Source: Wyeomyia smithii
Taxonomy: Eukaryota; Arthropoda; Insecta; Diptera; Culicidae
NCBI RefSeq assembly: GCF_029784165.1
Contig: NC_073696.1
Coordinates: 243,520,892-243,584,891, forward strand
Direction of reading: 5' to 3'
Length of the DNA: 64,000 nt
Position 1 is the first letter of the stretch; every line of letters starts with the position of its first letter. The notes beneath the pieces were generated by a model, which had not been told where the DNA came from, did not search any database, and was given only the letters and a program-made list of their open reading frames with translations. Shown one piece after another: positions 24,110 through 36,924 of this stretch. The position numbers were made by a program, and so were the translations under genes.

Positions 24110-25502
24110 CCCCGTTTATTTATTTACCTGTCACGCTCCACCATTTTGCGTTTCAATAGCAGTGGCCTACCGCGATGGACGAATTCCTCAGTTCGCGCAA
24201 ACACCACCCCACCGTCAGCGTGTGATCGGAATGCAAACTACTCGATACTGGTCGTGACGATGTCATTAATCCCTTCTTTACATCGGCTTAACATAGAATA
24301 AACAACCTTTTGCCTTGAAACCGCATTTCATTCTTTTGCCATGCAAATATGGAAGATGATATGATTTAGAAATAGTTTTCCATTTTACTAGTAGACACTT
24401 ACCACTGCACGACACGGGAGAAAAGTAAACATCAGACCAAAAATTCAACACTTTCCGCGCGAAGTTGGTGTGCGTGCTGCGACGGCGTTAGAGAGCGATA
24501 AACTGTCACATACGAGTAAAAATGTCAAACGAGAAAACGAAACGGGAGAGATATAGGTACAAGCCCCAACACAAACGGCTAACGCTGGCCGCGCCGGTGG
24601 ACACTCGTCGTGGCTAAACGATGACGCCGTTCTCGGTTTTCTCTCTTTTATTCTGAGGAGGCGGGGCGAAATTAATATACTAGCGACAATATTTTACATT
24701 GGAATTATATGCACACGGCACCGGGTGGTATCGTATACGGTATTTATTTTTTTTTCTCGTTATGCCCGTAACTCGTGTCGTGACTTGCGGTGAATTCAAA
24801 ATCTTCCGGTGCGGTGGCGACTGATGGCGGTGACCAGTAACAGGGTACTGCACAGTGGTGAGTTTCGATCTAAACCGTCAATGATAGTGTATAAGCATGC
24901 TAATTGGTTAGTAGTGGTGACTTGTACTGCTGTTTTTCTTGCTGGAAAAACACATAGATTGTGGTAAACTAGAACGAAATTTCTTTCAAGATTTAAGAAA
25001 TCCTGTCGAAGCGCACCAAATATTGGTAAATGATTTTTTTTAAATTTAAAAAAACATTTTTTTTAAACCATTTTCTTACATTAAAGCTAATTTTAATGTT
25101 GAATACAGTTTAACATTTTCCGAGATAAAAACTGATTTCTTTTCGCGGGTAGAGGGTTAATTATGGATATTTTACAATCACTCAATTTTTGCATGCATTG
25201 CATTATTGTGCTACAGTCAGAGCCCGATTTAGAAGAAGTTGCCCCGCAGTTTAGGGGACCCTACAAATCAGGAGAAAAAAAATTCACTGCGTATCTATTT
25301 GATTCTAATGGTTTCAAATGCAACTGGGTGAACAGTCTTTTTCGAAGATAAAACTGATTGACATTAAGTTGCGCACAACTCTGAAGAATAAAAGACTGTA
25401 GAATTTGTTAAGTTGAAAATTCTATAAAATGAAGAAATTGAGTGCTGATTTTGCAGTTGACATGTTTTCAGCGAAGAAACCTCATGAAAAGATGTCCGAA
25501 GT
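24110..25502. other. Non-coding sequence, unique GC-richer to about 24850, then AT-rich
   Basis: No recognisable gene. 24470-24680 is CpG-containing (CGCGCGAAG, GGCCGCGCCGG) and could be a promoter-like or regulatory stretch. 24900-25500 is AT-rich with no defined element. Confidence 0.4.
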
Positions 25503-26007
25503 GAGGAGCTGCGTAGCTGCAAGGTTACAGAGTCCGCTTTGTCAAGCGGATGGTCGTGGGTTCGAATCTTAGTAGAATCAGGCCATCCGATGTCAAAAAA
25601 AGGACTTAAGCATGGGTTTATTCTCAGGCTCCCCACACCAGTTACCCTTCCTTTACGCTGAAATCTACAAAAAACCTTTGCGTGACTTCCTCTTAACAAA
25701 AAAATAAGTCCCTCTTATCAATAAAACTGGCCAGAAGGACGCACGACGAAACTTCTCCAGGGAATTATAATTGGTGATATTTGGCAAGAGGAACGAGTAT
25801 CGGTATAGTAGAACAGTAAGCGTGTAAAGGAAGAGTAGCACATTACACACAAGCACTGATGAACAATAATAATAAGCATGCCACTTCTCAATAGAGGTAT
25901 TGCTATTAACAGAAGTGCGGGATACAGCAGACACCCGGGCATATATCACAATAGATCTACGATTCTGGTCGCAGTGAGGAAGCCCATATTAAGAAAAAAA
26001 AAAAAAA
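25503..26007 (+). mobile_element. tRNA-headed SINE (family A), copy 1, with poly-A tail
   Basis: The head has a tRNA-like anticodon arm (CCGCTTTGTCAAGCGG) and a perfect B box GGTTCGAATC at 25559-25568. An AT-rich body of about 430 bp follows, containing GGGAATTATAATTGG and CTGGTCGCAGTGAGGAAG, and ends in A14 (25994-26007). Two further copies lie at about 44540 and 50045. Pol III-type internal promoter plus an A-tail and no coding frame is the SINE pattern; the body is long for a SINE. Confidence 0.8.
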
Positions 26008-26077
26008 GATGTCCGAAAAGTTTGCTACAAATTCTTGTTTTCGCAACATAGTAAAGATTCTAAATATATATATTATT

Positions 26078-26133
26078 TGTGGCCCTCACACAAGACTGGG
26101 CCCTGGGACACCACAATCGTAAATCTGTTTCTG
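26078..26133. mobile_element. Isolated DNA-transposon end fragment
   Basis: GGCCCTCACACAAGACTGGG and the following CACAATCGTAAATCTG closely match the terminal sequence beside the mariner-like relic at 55841-55890. Probably a solo end of the same family. Confidence 0.5.
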
Positions 26134-26915
26134 GCTACAACATCAACATCAGTTTCAGTGTGACAGCTCCTCAGCATGCCCCCGGTTATGGAGAATAAAC
26201 AACACTGTGACTAAATAAATGGAAAAGAAAAAAATCAAATAAACGAGAATATAAGAGAAAAAATCTTCAAAACTTCCTGCGTTCATTTCTGGGTTATTCG
26301 TGTTAATTCCGGGAAAATCATTTAATAAAACCACAATAATTCCGAAGCCCGTGCAAAGACACGTCAATTCCAATATCAGCGTAAAAAAGAGGCTTAAAAA
26401 GTGACTCTTGAATATAAGACAAAGGAGAAGAATAGGTATTAATCCTTAATAAAAGAGAGAGAAAATTCAACATGTAACATAGAAAGATAAGATAAGGCAA
26501 ATATAAACAACTGAAACTCTGACAAAACGATAAACCCAGCTATCGACGACCAGTTACAAAACGAAAATTGTGTATAGTAATATATTAAATTCTTTTCAAG
26601 ACTTATCTACACCCGAAACAAACGGGGAAGAGCTTGTTACCTTTGAGCCACATTTTTATTACTTTTTGTGTTTCATGGCCGCGAGTCGAGATAAACCTAT
26701 TTTAGTATTGTTGGGGAATCGACGTGTTGCTGACATTTTACGTGGATCAGACACCTACTAATCGATTCCCGAGACTTTGTCACTCAATATAAGACAGATT
26801 TTACCACTTTTAGATATTAGCGCATTAACATTAATGCTCATATATACTCGATATTATTTCGCTTCGTGAAATATACTAAAACCATGCCAAAACCGTGATC
26901 GTAGAATCACCGTTT
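26134..26915. other. AT-rich non-coding sequence, nothing firm
   Basis: One short frame (26570-26761, +) has a stretch KPILVLLGNRR faintly like the DDE region of pogo-type transposases, but it is too short to call. Confidence 0.3.
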
Positions 26916-27808
26916 TAAGCTCAGTTTTTGTCCAAATTAACCAATTAACATCTGTTTTAAGATGGATAAGAAAATGCTAATATGTGGAAAGGTCTTAGAA
27001 TTTTGATGTTTGGCTTCAAAACAAAATGGCGTCAAAAAAATATCTAAAATTTCCGATTTCTCAAATATTCAAAATGGCGGCACGGTTGCCCCTTAAGATG
27101 AAATGTATTCAAACTCGGGGAAATTTGTTTGTTGCGTCAAAATACATGAAAAATTCATACATAGAAGCCAAGGCAGAAGAAAAAGTACATTTTTGTTGCA
27201 CTGTGATCAACGGTTGCATACTGTATGACGGGGAAAATGATACTTGGCAGCTCTTGTCATATTTTTTCTCTACTCCGTATGCGTACAACGAACAAACTAA
27301 TACACGCACACCGGATGAATTGGAGATAGAGGAAACTAATAATATGTGCAACATATGCGACAGCATGTGTTGTTTCTTGACTGGAGATTGAAAGAGAGCA
27401 TTTTTCAACAAAGGAAAATTGTGCATGTGATTGAAACGACCGTTATTAGACAGCCGTACTCCCGTAACATGCACTATAAATTTCCCCTTTCCGGACAGCT
27501 GTGGATGTCCCCAGTCCAGAACGAAAAAAGAGTGGCTTTGGCATCTCCTTCTTGGTGATTGTCAGCCACAGCAGCTCCTTCTTGGGGAACTTGGTGTGTG
27601 AAACGAATTTCACCTCGGAGCTCACTTCCTTCGTGGGGGAAGTAAAATACGAAGTGCCCTGCCAGTCGTTGCCATCCTTCACTGTTTCCGCCATCACGGT
27701 TAGAGTTCGACCGATAGGGCTGTCGAATTTTTCTACTGACTCATGGGTTACTATGATTGTTGCTGCATAGGTAGTTTCGTCAGTGCGTGTGAAGGAAAAC
27801 CCATGAAA
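26916..27808 (-). mobile_element. Tc1/mariner-like element remnant, unit 1 (internally deleted)
   Basis: Unit 1 of a tandem duplication. The segment 26916-27465 (CTCAGTTTTTGTCC to CCCGTAACATGC) and the segment 27466-27808 (ACTATAAATTTCCCCTTTCC onward) reappear in unit 2 but are separated there by about 600 bp. Unit 1 therefore has a deletion, or unit 2 an insertion. The minus strand at 27446-27697 encodes a transposase piece with the block KFPKKELLWLTITKKEMPKP, which in Tc1/mariner-type DDE enzymes lies before the second catalytic Asp. Confidence 0.75.
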
Positions 27809-29303
27809 ATCGGCTCAGTTTTTGTCCGATTTAAGATCTGTTTTTTATAAGATGGGTAAAAAAATGCTAACATGTGGAAAGGTCTTAGAATTTTGATGTT
27901 TCAAAACAAAATGGCGTCAAAAAACATCTAAAATTTCCGATTTCTCAAAAATTCAAAATGGCGGCAGGGTTGCCCCTTAAGATGAAATGTGTTCAAATTC
28001 GGGGAAATTTGTTTTTGCGTCAAAATACATGAAAATTTCATACATAGAAGCCAAGGCAGAAGAAAAAGTAAATTTTTGTTGCACTGTGATCAACGGTTGC
28101 ATACTGTATGACGGGGAAAATGATACTTGGCAGCTCTTGTCATATTTTTTCTCTACTCCGTATGCGTACAACGAACAAACTAATACACGCACACCGGATG
28201 AATTGGAGATAGAAGAAACTAGTAATGTGTGCAACATATGCGACAATATGTGTTGTTTCTTGACTGGAGATTGAAAGAGAGCATTTTCCAACAAAGGAAA
28301 ATTGTGCATGTGATTGAAACGACCGTTATTAGACAGCCGTACTCCCGTAACATGCGCAAAATATATGATAGTATGTGCTGTTATTTTTCGAACTAAATTT
28401 CTATTTTTAACAACGGCTTCTACCCGTTGACACGCAAGTTCATTAAGCAGTGTATGTGAAGTAGAGAGAGCGTCGGGACGCGGTATATTTTTCCAAATCT
28501 GTATCATATTTCCAGTTCGCTTATTTTTCGCTCTCACTACTTCACATACTGTCTGCCTAATGAACTTATGTGTTGTTACTTGGCTGGAGAAAAATTTTAT
28601 TGATGTTTAAGTAACAGATTTGTTACCCAAAGGGTCATTTTGCGCTATTGCGTTATTGTTATCTAATGAACACCTGCTCCCAAAGCGTAAACCGGTTACT
28701 GTCCCTTTGGAATATAAGAATATAAGGAATATAAGAATTTTTTTACTATCACAGAGTATCTTAGTAAAGATTAAAGTATTGTTGGCCGGACTCATTTTGC
28801 CTAGCTCTACTGCTTTTATTTCAATTAGAAACTCAAATTATTTTATCGTACCTTAAACAACGATCGTGTAGCAGGCGCAAACTAAATCCAGCCAGAACGC
28901 CGCATCTTCGCCCTCATGGTATTTCTTGATGAATGACACATTTTCCTGCAGGCACCTCGTACTATAAATTTCCCCTTTCCGGACAGCTGTGGATGTCCCC
29001 AGTCCAGAACGAAAAAAGAGTGGCTTTGGCATCTCCTTCTTGGTGATTGTCAGCCACAGCAGCTCCTTCTTGGGGAACTTGGTGTGTGAAACGAATTTCA
29101 CCTCGGAGCTCACTTCCTTCGTGGGGAAAGAAAAATACGAAGTGCCCTGCCAGTCGTTGCCATCCTTCACTGTTTCCGCCATCACGGTTAGAGTTCGACC
29201 GATAGGGCTGTCGAATTTTTCTACTGACTCATGGGTTACTAAGATTGATGCTGCATAGGTAGTTTCGTCAGTGCGTGTGAAAGAAAACCCATGAAAAATC
29301 GGC
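27809..29303 (-). mobile_element. Tc1/mariner-like element remnant, unit 2
   Basis: Unit 2 repeats unit 1 and retains about 600 bp more (28355-28960). The core of the transposase is on the minus strand at 28853-29329. Confidence 0.75.
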
Positions 29304-29329
29304 AATTTTCGTTCCTTCTTTCTATGCAA
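28853..29329 (-). pseudogene. Decayed Tc1/mariner-type transposase (DDE core fragment)
   Basis: The 158-codon open frame contains the blocks KFPKKELLWLTITKKEMPKP, LFFRSGL, RCLQENVSFIKKYHEGEDA and FWLDLVCACYT. In related transposases the last block reads FWPDLASCHY and carries the second catalytic Asp. Here Pro is Leu and His is Tyr, and the frame stops immediately after, with no third catalytic block (NPPN..RP.E) downstream. The neighbouring minus-strand frame at 27977-28537 may derive from the enzyme's C-terminus (RVEAVVKNR), but this is weak. Non-functional. Confidence 0.65.
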
Positions 29330-29334
29330 ACATT

Positions 29335-30231
29335 AGGGGTACAGGGGGTAAGCCTGGCCCCCTAAGGAAAATGATTCTTCATTAGGACTTGATGGCAAAT
29401 ATTGTTATATTTTTTTCACAGAATCATTGCCTAGATTGTTTTCAACAAGATATACAGACTTTCAGTACTTTCAAACTGTTATTTTACAAGAAATAGTGAA
29501 ATTTTGAAACCAAGATAAAACGACGTATGGCAACCAGTGCGGGTGAAACCGACACTTCTTGGGAGTAACACCGGCACCTAAGTTTGTTCATGAATTTACT
29601 CGAATTAACTGAACCAATTTGAATTCGGAAACCGCCAAATGAAAGATCTTTCATATTTGTATGTTACTGTTGAATTTGGTTATTGCCGGTTAGCTGGTTA
29701 TGGAAAGATTGCCGGAACAAGTTCCGGTGAACATTATGTATAAACAATGAAAAAATTTTAAAGCATATTAACAACTAGTTTCATCGAAGCCACGATCACG
29801 TTGACCACACCGGAGCATAATCCAAATACCATCGGGAAAGCGGTCAGTTTTATGACTTGATTCAGTACCTTTAACACCTCTAATAACCCTGGGAATCATT
29901 CATAAATCACAGAAGAGCTTGATGGTTCTGGTTCTAAGTCGATCTATTAATTTATTTAGCAGCGAGTTATCGGTAATAAATGAAAAATAAGTTTTTCCTA
30001 AGTTCCACTTACGAAAAATTACATCCGTGTACGTATCAGCTGCAGTAGCGTATGTTCTGTCTATTATTTTGACGTTTGACGTTTTACGGTGGCTTCGATG
30101 TGTCTTAAAATGTCTAAAATATTAAATACCAACACTTCACATATTCCAAAACACAGTTAATTTGCGTTTTCTAGTAAAATCCTAGGGGTGACGGTCTTAC
30201 CCTCAGTGCCGGGCTTACCCCCAGTACCCCT
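29335..30231. mobile_element. Non-autonomous TIR element of about 0.9 kb with TA target duplication
   Basis: The left end GGGGTACAGGGGGTAAGCCT is matched, on the complement of the right end, by GGGGTACTGGGGGTAAGCCC. Similarity continues for about 30 bases. TA flanks both ends (29334-29335 and 30231-30232), as for Tc1/mariner-superfamily insertions. The interior has no transposase frame. Confidence 0.8.
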
Positions 30232-32228
30232 ACTGCTAGTTGTTAAAAGTTCGACAAGTAGCTACGGATAAATTCATTTGGCAAACCTAGTACTCCGTAC
30301 TCCAGCTTCTGTAGTAGCATACCATGATTGATTGGTATCATAAGCCTAAGAGAAGTTAATGAAAACTACCCCAATACATTTTGTCCCACTACCGCGACTT
30401 CTCTTGAATTTCCATTTTTTCATTTTCATTTTCATTTTCATTTTCGGGTACAGAAGGGGGCCACAGGGCCAAGTCTGCAGTGCTTAAACACTTTTCATGC
30501 TGTACCAGTGGAGAGATTAGATTTGGCATCGCAGCATAGTAACCCGAGAGGTCAAATAAATTCTGCGTTGGAATGCCGTATAGTAAGACAAGGTTGAATA
30601 TAGTGGATAGTCGAAGGGAACAGGGCTGGTAGTTGCAGAAAGGTGCATGAAAAGAAAAAAAAAGAATAGTTGTAACTATGGTTGATGTTAATAAATTTCG
30701 TCTATATGTAATATATGTATGTAATATTTGTCACGTATGTCGGTCTGCGTCCAGGGCCTCTCAAGGCAACCCCTCCCAACCGCACATATATTTAAATATT
30801 TTTATTCATTAAAACTCTTGTCAGATGAAACATTTAATAAATAGTAATAACAATAACAATAGTAATAGTAATTTGTTTTTTTTTACATACCTGCTGTGCC
30901 TTAATCCTTTACTTACCATGTTTTATGTTTGTTACCTTTAATCACTCTTTCATTGACCTTTGTTTGATTGTTTTCCTCAGGGTAATTGCTTGATTCTTCG
31001 TTTGCTCTAATTCTTGATTTTTCTCGCATTTAAAAAAAAGAAAAAAGGAAACTGGATTAATAATTGGATTAGAACAATAAAAATTAATGTAAATAAGTCT
31101 GAATTACGACCGCGCATATATATAACTACTGGTTGAGCGTTGGCTTTGAGAAAGTTGATAACGCAATCTTTTGATTACTATACCAAATTCCTTTACTAAG
31201 CCCTCTCGGCACCTCAGTAGAAAGCATGTCTTAGTTGTCACAATAGTCAATTAGAACCGCTTAATCCGTAAAAGACGAGATCAATCAATCTGACCTTTTA
31301 TCAAATTGTTAAACATTCCACCCAATCATTATCATTAACATTCAACTTCGTCTTATTACGGCCGTTGCAATGAAAGATTCTAATGAGCTTTATAGACATT
31401 TAAAATTATTTTACAATGGTCATGCTGTATGCAGTATTAGCACAGACAAACAGACGTGCCTCTTCGATGAAAAATTCTGAAAAATCTTCGTCCTTATTCG
31501 AAAGTGTAACACTCATGCGCCATCATGTGAGCTTATTGCCTACTAACTTATCTTCGTAAAACGGTTTTTGTCTTTGCTAATGGGTGTGCATGCTTGCTTA
31601 AATCAACACCAGCGGCATTACTGACGGTTTTTGTCTTTGATAATGAATGTGAACGCTTGCTTCTAGCGACACCAGCAGCATTATTGCCCACTAAGCAAAA
31701 TTTCAAAATAATCGTTATTTTTCTGGTTGATGGAATCTACTTTATTTTGATTACAACCGAAAAGCCCATCAAAGTCTTTTCAAAGAACGTTTGAGGTGTT
31801 TTGCTACTAGCATCTGGCCTTATTAGACTGGATCTATCTTGTATAATACATAACCGAAAAGGGTATTTTAGTTCACGAATTTGAACCAGATATTACTAAA
31901 TGCAAAACCGTCAAGCCCCTCAACCTAGGAGAGGGACTTCTCTTGAATTTCCATTTTTAAAACCAAATTGGTGTAGGTATAGGATTCCAGTGCTTTTGAA
32001 GGAGTTTATCAGTCGTTTATGAAAAAAAATTTCGAATACTTTGTTCATTGCCATCCTTTAAACGCCAGAAACACTAAAGATCGCTCAAGCATGCGAGGTA
32101 CACTCCAAGGAGCCACAAATTGCAGTAGCTAATCGGGGAGCCATTTATCATCCACACCACTAAAGTTGGCAGGTTGCGATGGGCTGGGCATTTCGTAAGA
32201 ATGTCGGACGACAAAACAAAAATTGACA
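30232..32228. other. AT-rich repeat-type non-coding sequence
   Basis: Holds a (TTTTCA)n-like run (30414-30445), AT-rich simple sequence (30830-30880), the 63-bp tandem duplication listed separately, and no gene. A CTTCTCTTGAATTTCCATTTTT block occurs at about 30399 and 31938, hinting at another dispersed repeat. Confidence 0.4.
31563..31688. repeat. 63-bp tandem duplication
   Basis: 31563-31625 and 31626-31688 are diverged copies. Both begin GGTTTTTGTCTTTG and carry an ACACCAGC-GCATTA block near their ends. Confidence 0.85.
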
Positions 32229-33476
32229 CCGTCCCAATAGGTCAATTTATTTTTGCTTCCATGAGCTTAGACTAAAATGATGTCTCGAAGGTAAAAGTTT
32301 TCCGAAGAGTTTGAAACAATCCCCATTCTTGAACAATTTCTAATCCTGCCTTCAAAACCTAATAAAAACTGATGTCTTGAAAGAAAAAACGCCGGTAAAA
32401 GCAGTACCAGTACCAGTGGAGTAAAGAACCGCAGGATTTCGTCGTCTATGATTGCAGCGGTACTCTTCTATTCGTACATTTCAGCGGTACACTTCTATTC
32501 ATACTGCAGCGGTACTATTCGTATTGCAGTGGTACACTTTTGTACGTACATTTATATTCGTGTACAATCGAGGAAAACCTGCAATGCTGCTGTTGATGGT
32601 GATTGAAAGTTTATCTCATAAATATGATTACCATAAACTATTCAACAAGAATTGTAAATTTCTGCAACGGATATTTATTCAATTTTATCTTCGATATTCA
32701 CTAAATAATCTTGACCGGATAGTATCGAAAAAGTAAATTCCACATATACACATTTACAGAAGAGTAAGAGCCTGCGAATGCTTGTGAATTTTTGGTTTAT
32801 TTACTAAGATTCATTCAGAATCTATTTTTACATTTCAAAATTGTTAGATGATATATTATTATTCAAAGCTTTACCATAATAAACGTATGTATATTAGCAG
32901 TCTTCGTAATACAGCGAATGTAGTTGTAGGTAGATGAAAAAATGTCAAGCAAAAAAAAAAATGGGATTGTTGATTTTTACGGTTTTTTGCTGGAACTTGT
33001 TAATAATTTTGTTAGACATATCTTTTCATGTTTGACAATGAACCTTTGTAAAGGCTTCTATAATATTTAATCAGAGTTAAATGAGACAAAACCATTTATT
33101 ATAATAACGTTAGTATTATTGGATTTGGTTTTCGAAGATATAGAGTTAATTCTGACTTTGACGCATTACGAGAAATTCTTGGTGCTTTTTCAACAAGAAT
33201 GATATGTTTGTGCCTTGTCAAATACATGTTGTTTGCACAAAAAATACTACAGGCTAATACTAATATCGCCAAATATATACGATATTCTTTCGAGTGTTGT
33301 TGAATATATTTAAAAAAATTGATTTCCAAGGGAGGCTGAAAATAAAAATACGTACAGTCGCTGAGCAAACACCTTGATTCTGTCTGCAGGCTCTGTATAT
33401 TTTGTAACAAAAAATCCCCTAATTACAGTGTTTAGTCCCACGCCACCATTTCATACAACCCTAGGGCTGTATACCT
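32229..33476 (+). mobile_element. Copy 1 of a TIR element of about 1.4 kb (right end missing)
   Basis: Homologous along its length to 39441-40690. It starts GTCCCAATAGGTCAATTT and ends at CCCTAGGGCTGTA, where copy 2 continues into its inverted right terminus. It contains a short array of GCAGCGGTAC-type units (32450-32550) and two frames shared with copy 2 (94 codons, +, 32452-32736; and a 103-codon frame, -, 33099-33410). Neither resembles a known transposase. Confidence 0.8.
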
Positions 33477-34870
33477 TGTAGTATTTGATGGCAGTAGTGA
33501 CTTTTAGGAAGGCGTTTAGGAAATTATCTACTGAAATAATGGGATTATGTTTTAGTGGCAGGGACGGTAACTTTAGTAGAACACATCAAAGTGGGTCGTT
33601 GTAATGGCCTCTGATGATTTTGGGACCAATTTTTAATTTTTTTTTTTTTCAAAATTTATATATTTCTGATATCAACTATACATTTCAACCATAAATTACG
33701 ATGTAATGATGTGGGTGATTTAAATTATCGCAACCGTTTCCGAGGTATTTCATAAAAACAGTTTATCATAATCGCCATTAGAACACAGCTTTATTATCAG
33801 ATATAGATACAAAAAGAATGATAGGTTTGGGTTCCTGAAATTAGCTTTGCTCTATTTTAAATACTGTTCAATTCCTCTGCACTTTTTTGCAGCGAAGTCT
33901 TCTCTATTTGTTTTGGGTATAGCATCTCGAGAATACAGTTAAACAAATCAAGTGTTGGAACCCTGATTTCGTTCACTTTTCTAATAATTGGGCTTTATTA
34001 CCAACTTTCGGCTCGAAAAAAGTGTTAAAATCGCTGCCAACCCTGAAACTAGCAAGTGGTGTCATCTGTTCCAATGTTCCACCAATAGTAGCAAGAATTT
34101 TTACCGTGTTATGTTGCAAAAGCGCCATTCCTACTTTAATGTTATTTGAGTGTGTAACTGATATATACTCGCATTTTTTCCATTTGTTTACTGGAACGCA
34201 GATCCCTTCGGACATGAATATTATTCGTTTGATCTGAGTTTGCTGGTTCGAAAATGTTATTCATTTGAAAATCACTTCATATTAAGCTACTGTGCCGTGG
34301 CTTAAGACTTCAAATATCACCACAAAACTAGAATTTGGAAAAGTCTTTCCTTCATCATCATAGTAAAATCGCAATTACGGCAAATTCTGCATTCAAATAA
34401 ATTTTTTCTTGAGCGTCTTAGTAGAATGGAATTGAATATTGAGAATAGTTTATGTTCCCATTTAATTCCACTACCAAAAGAGCGAATACATTCGATCACA
34501 GTCAAGTCGCAGTTCCTCAGTCACTGTCAGGCCACTGAGAGAAATATGAAATGACATCGTGAGATGATACAGAAGAAAGACCAGGGTGTGATTGATATCG
34601 ACTCACACTAATGTTTATGGTTTCAATTATTTTGATACTTTCTTTTCTTGGAAAACACTCACAGCATATTTGGTCGACAGTTATGAAAAGTTGACCCAAT
34701 TTCTTTCGAGCTGTACATATTCAATATCTTCAATATAATCTATAGTTTAATTTGGCTGTGTTCAAAAACAGTCAGTTGCTGAGATAGGGAAGCCATCTCA
34801 GAAACATTTATTATACTCTGCGTATATAAACGTTTTCTGTACATGACTACTTTTTCACCTAAAATTTGCG
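33477..34870. other. AT-rich non-coding sequence, nothing recognised
   Basis: Short opposing frames only (33973-34237 on both strands). No repeat ends identified. Confidence 0.5.
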
Positions 34871-36100
34871 TTGATAATAGCGATCGGTAATTACAGGGTT
34901 GCGTCTTCTTGCGTGTTCAATATGGCGCTGTCATCGTTGCGCACGTTCAGGGTCAGTGGGAGCTTCCCTAGGAGCAGCGGCGGACCAAAGGACCGGCGGA
35001 AGTCGCATTTTGCTAGCCCATCAGAGGCTATTTGCACGAAGCATATCATTACGTCAGTAACGTCATCACGCGCCGGGTCAAGTTTTGCCACCACAAAAGC
35101 CGGCACGCGAAATATCAGCCGACAAAAACTTAGCAGGTGATTCTGAACGCTACGCTCCTCCCCGATTCTGTAGTTTTTTTTTTTTTTGTGTGTGTCGCGG
35201 ATAAAAAAGCACACACGGCGAAGCTGCGATCGCATCGTAATAAAAGAGGGTCCCAAAAATTATGGTAAACAGAGAGCAAAAAACAAGCACATTTCGCGTT
35301 GCGAATTTCGATACGCTTACGCTTGTTGGCGATGTATATTCAACCCCCGGGTCACGACCGGACGTTGCGGAGTGCTTGCCGTCGCCAGCACCGGCTAGCG
35401 GATAACACACATTAAAACTCATTTATAACCACAAATTAGGAAAATTTTGATTAAACGATTCGACTGGATTAGCAAGGAGTGTTTTCTGTCAGACTTTGCG
35501 GATTTCAAGAAACAAAAACCCAAATTGGTCATTACTTACCTAGGAACGAGCGCGGCAGCTGTCGGTGTCGGTGTTACTTCATCACTTCTGTCCCTTCCAT
35601 GTCCACATTGCCCGCTAGAACCGAGAACTCACTCGCAAGTTTGATCGAAACACAATTACGCATTCGTGCACTGGGCGACGCGAGTGCGAATGCGTTTCTG
35701 GATGCATTTATCGAGTCATCTTTATGGCAGTTTGGCGAAAGTTTGGTGCGAAACTTTTGTTAGCGAGCTCAAGGCGAGCAAGCGGATTTGAAACTGAGTG
35801 TTTGTCAGTACCGTCACCGGGCGTCATCGTCGTTGTAGCCAACGACGCCCTCGCCGCGTGCTGCCACCTTAACCACCTCACGGTTGCTAGATGAGCTGCG
35901 TCGTGGTGGCTCAAAATCAAGTCATTCCAGTTTGCCGTTTATCCTGTATCCGTTCCGTACTCCACACGTATGCAGCAGCAGCATACCTACTACGCGCTGA
36001 AATTGCTCCAATTTTGATAGTAAGAGAAGTTTAATGAACAAACTTTGGACACGAAAAAATTCCCACCCGTGGAACTTCATCCGCTCTTCTCGGCGACGAA
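34871..36100. other. GC-richer unique island with paired CRE-like sites
   Basis: The composition changes sharply from the AT-rich flanks. It contains two CRE/ATF-type half sites, TACGTCA at 35050 and ACGTCAT at 35060, nine to ten bases apart. A possible exon at 34900-35138 is open in +, with an acceptor-like TTACAG and a donor-like AG/GTGATT at its end. No homology is recognised. It is a candidate regulatory module or 5' exon. Confidence 0.35.
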
Positions 36101-36924
36101 GTTGTGGTCTGCTAGGGATCCCTAATTTTTAGCCTATTAACCGAAAATTCATGCGCCAGTTGTATTTCATAATGTTTGTACGAATGGATTGCTTATTTTA
36201 AACAAAACAAATACTATACGGGCTTATAAATCAGCATACTAGTGCAAAAACGATGATTTTTATTCAATTTTACATAGTCTCAATCTAGGATGCACTTGTT
36301 GTAGCGGTCTTCTAAAATTTCGATGCCAGTTTAGTTGACTAAACATCAAGTTTTTCAAACAAAAAGGGAAAACTGATATCAATTCACAAAAGTACCTAGA
36401 TATATATAATTTACTCAACCTTGCCATAGGAAGAGTATAATCGTAAAATCGAAAATGAAATCAAATCATAACCAAAAAAATGCATTTGATTGGAAATGTA
36501 GGTGAAAACTCATTCGTAATTCACAAGGAACTTACAGTTCCTGTAAAACACCATTTCAATTTGTCCCTGACATTTGCAACTATCCTGGAACTGCCATTAT
36601 TTCTTGCATTCCAAAGCTTTTCGAATCACCTGTAAGTGTCGAAAATTTTCAGCAGGTAAAATGCCATATTCCTTGCAAACAGCATGGCTCTTTAAAAGCT
36701 CACTAAACAACTTCGAGCCTTTTGTAGTTTGTAACAATTATTCCTAACGCGATGGATGGTAAATACGCAGATACTTTTTACACTGGTTTCAGTATTAAGC
36801 ATTTAACCGAATCTTTGTACCATTATTACTTTTCAAACTGAAAAAAATGGATTGGCGTCTCAATTTCTGTGTTAACTCCAGTCACATCAAACGCTTACTT
36901 AGCTGAAAACCCATTTCATTCACC
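36101..36924. other. AT-rich non-coding sequence, nothing recognised
   Basis: No frames of note. It may be a decayed 5' continuation of the LINE fragment that follows. Confidence 0.4.

Noticed and set aside
26570..26761. Possible pogo-type transposase fragment (KPILVLLGNRR)
   Set aside because: Only about 12 residues are suggestive, the key Asp is Gly, and no neighbouring block supports it.
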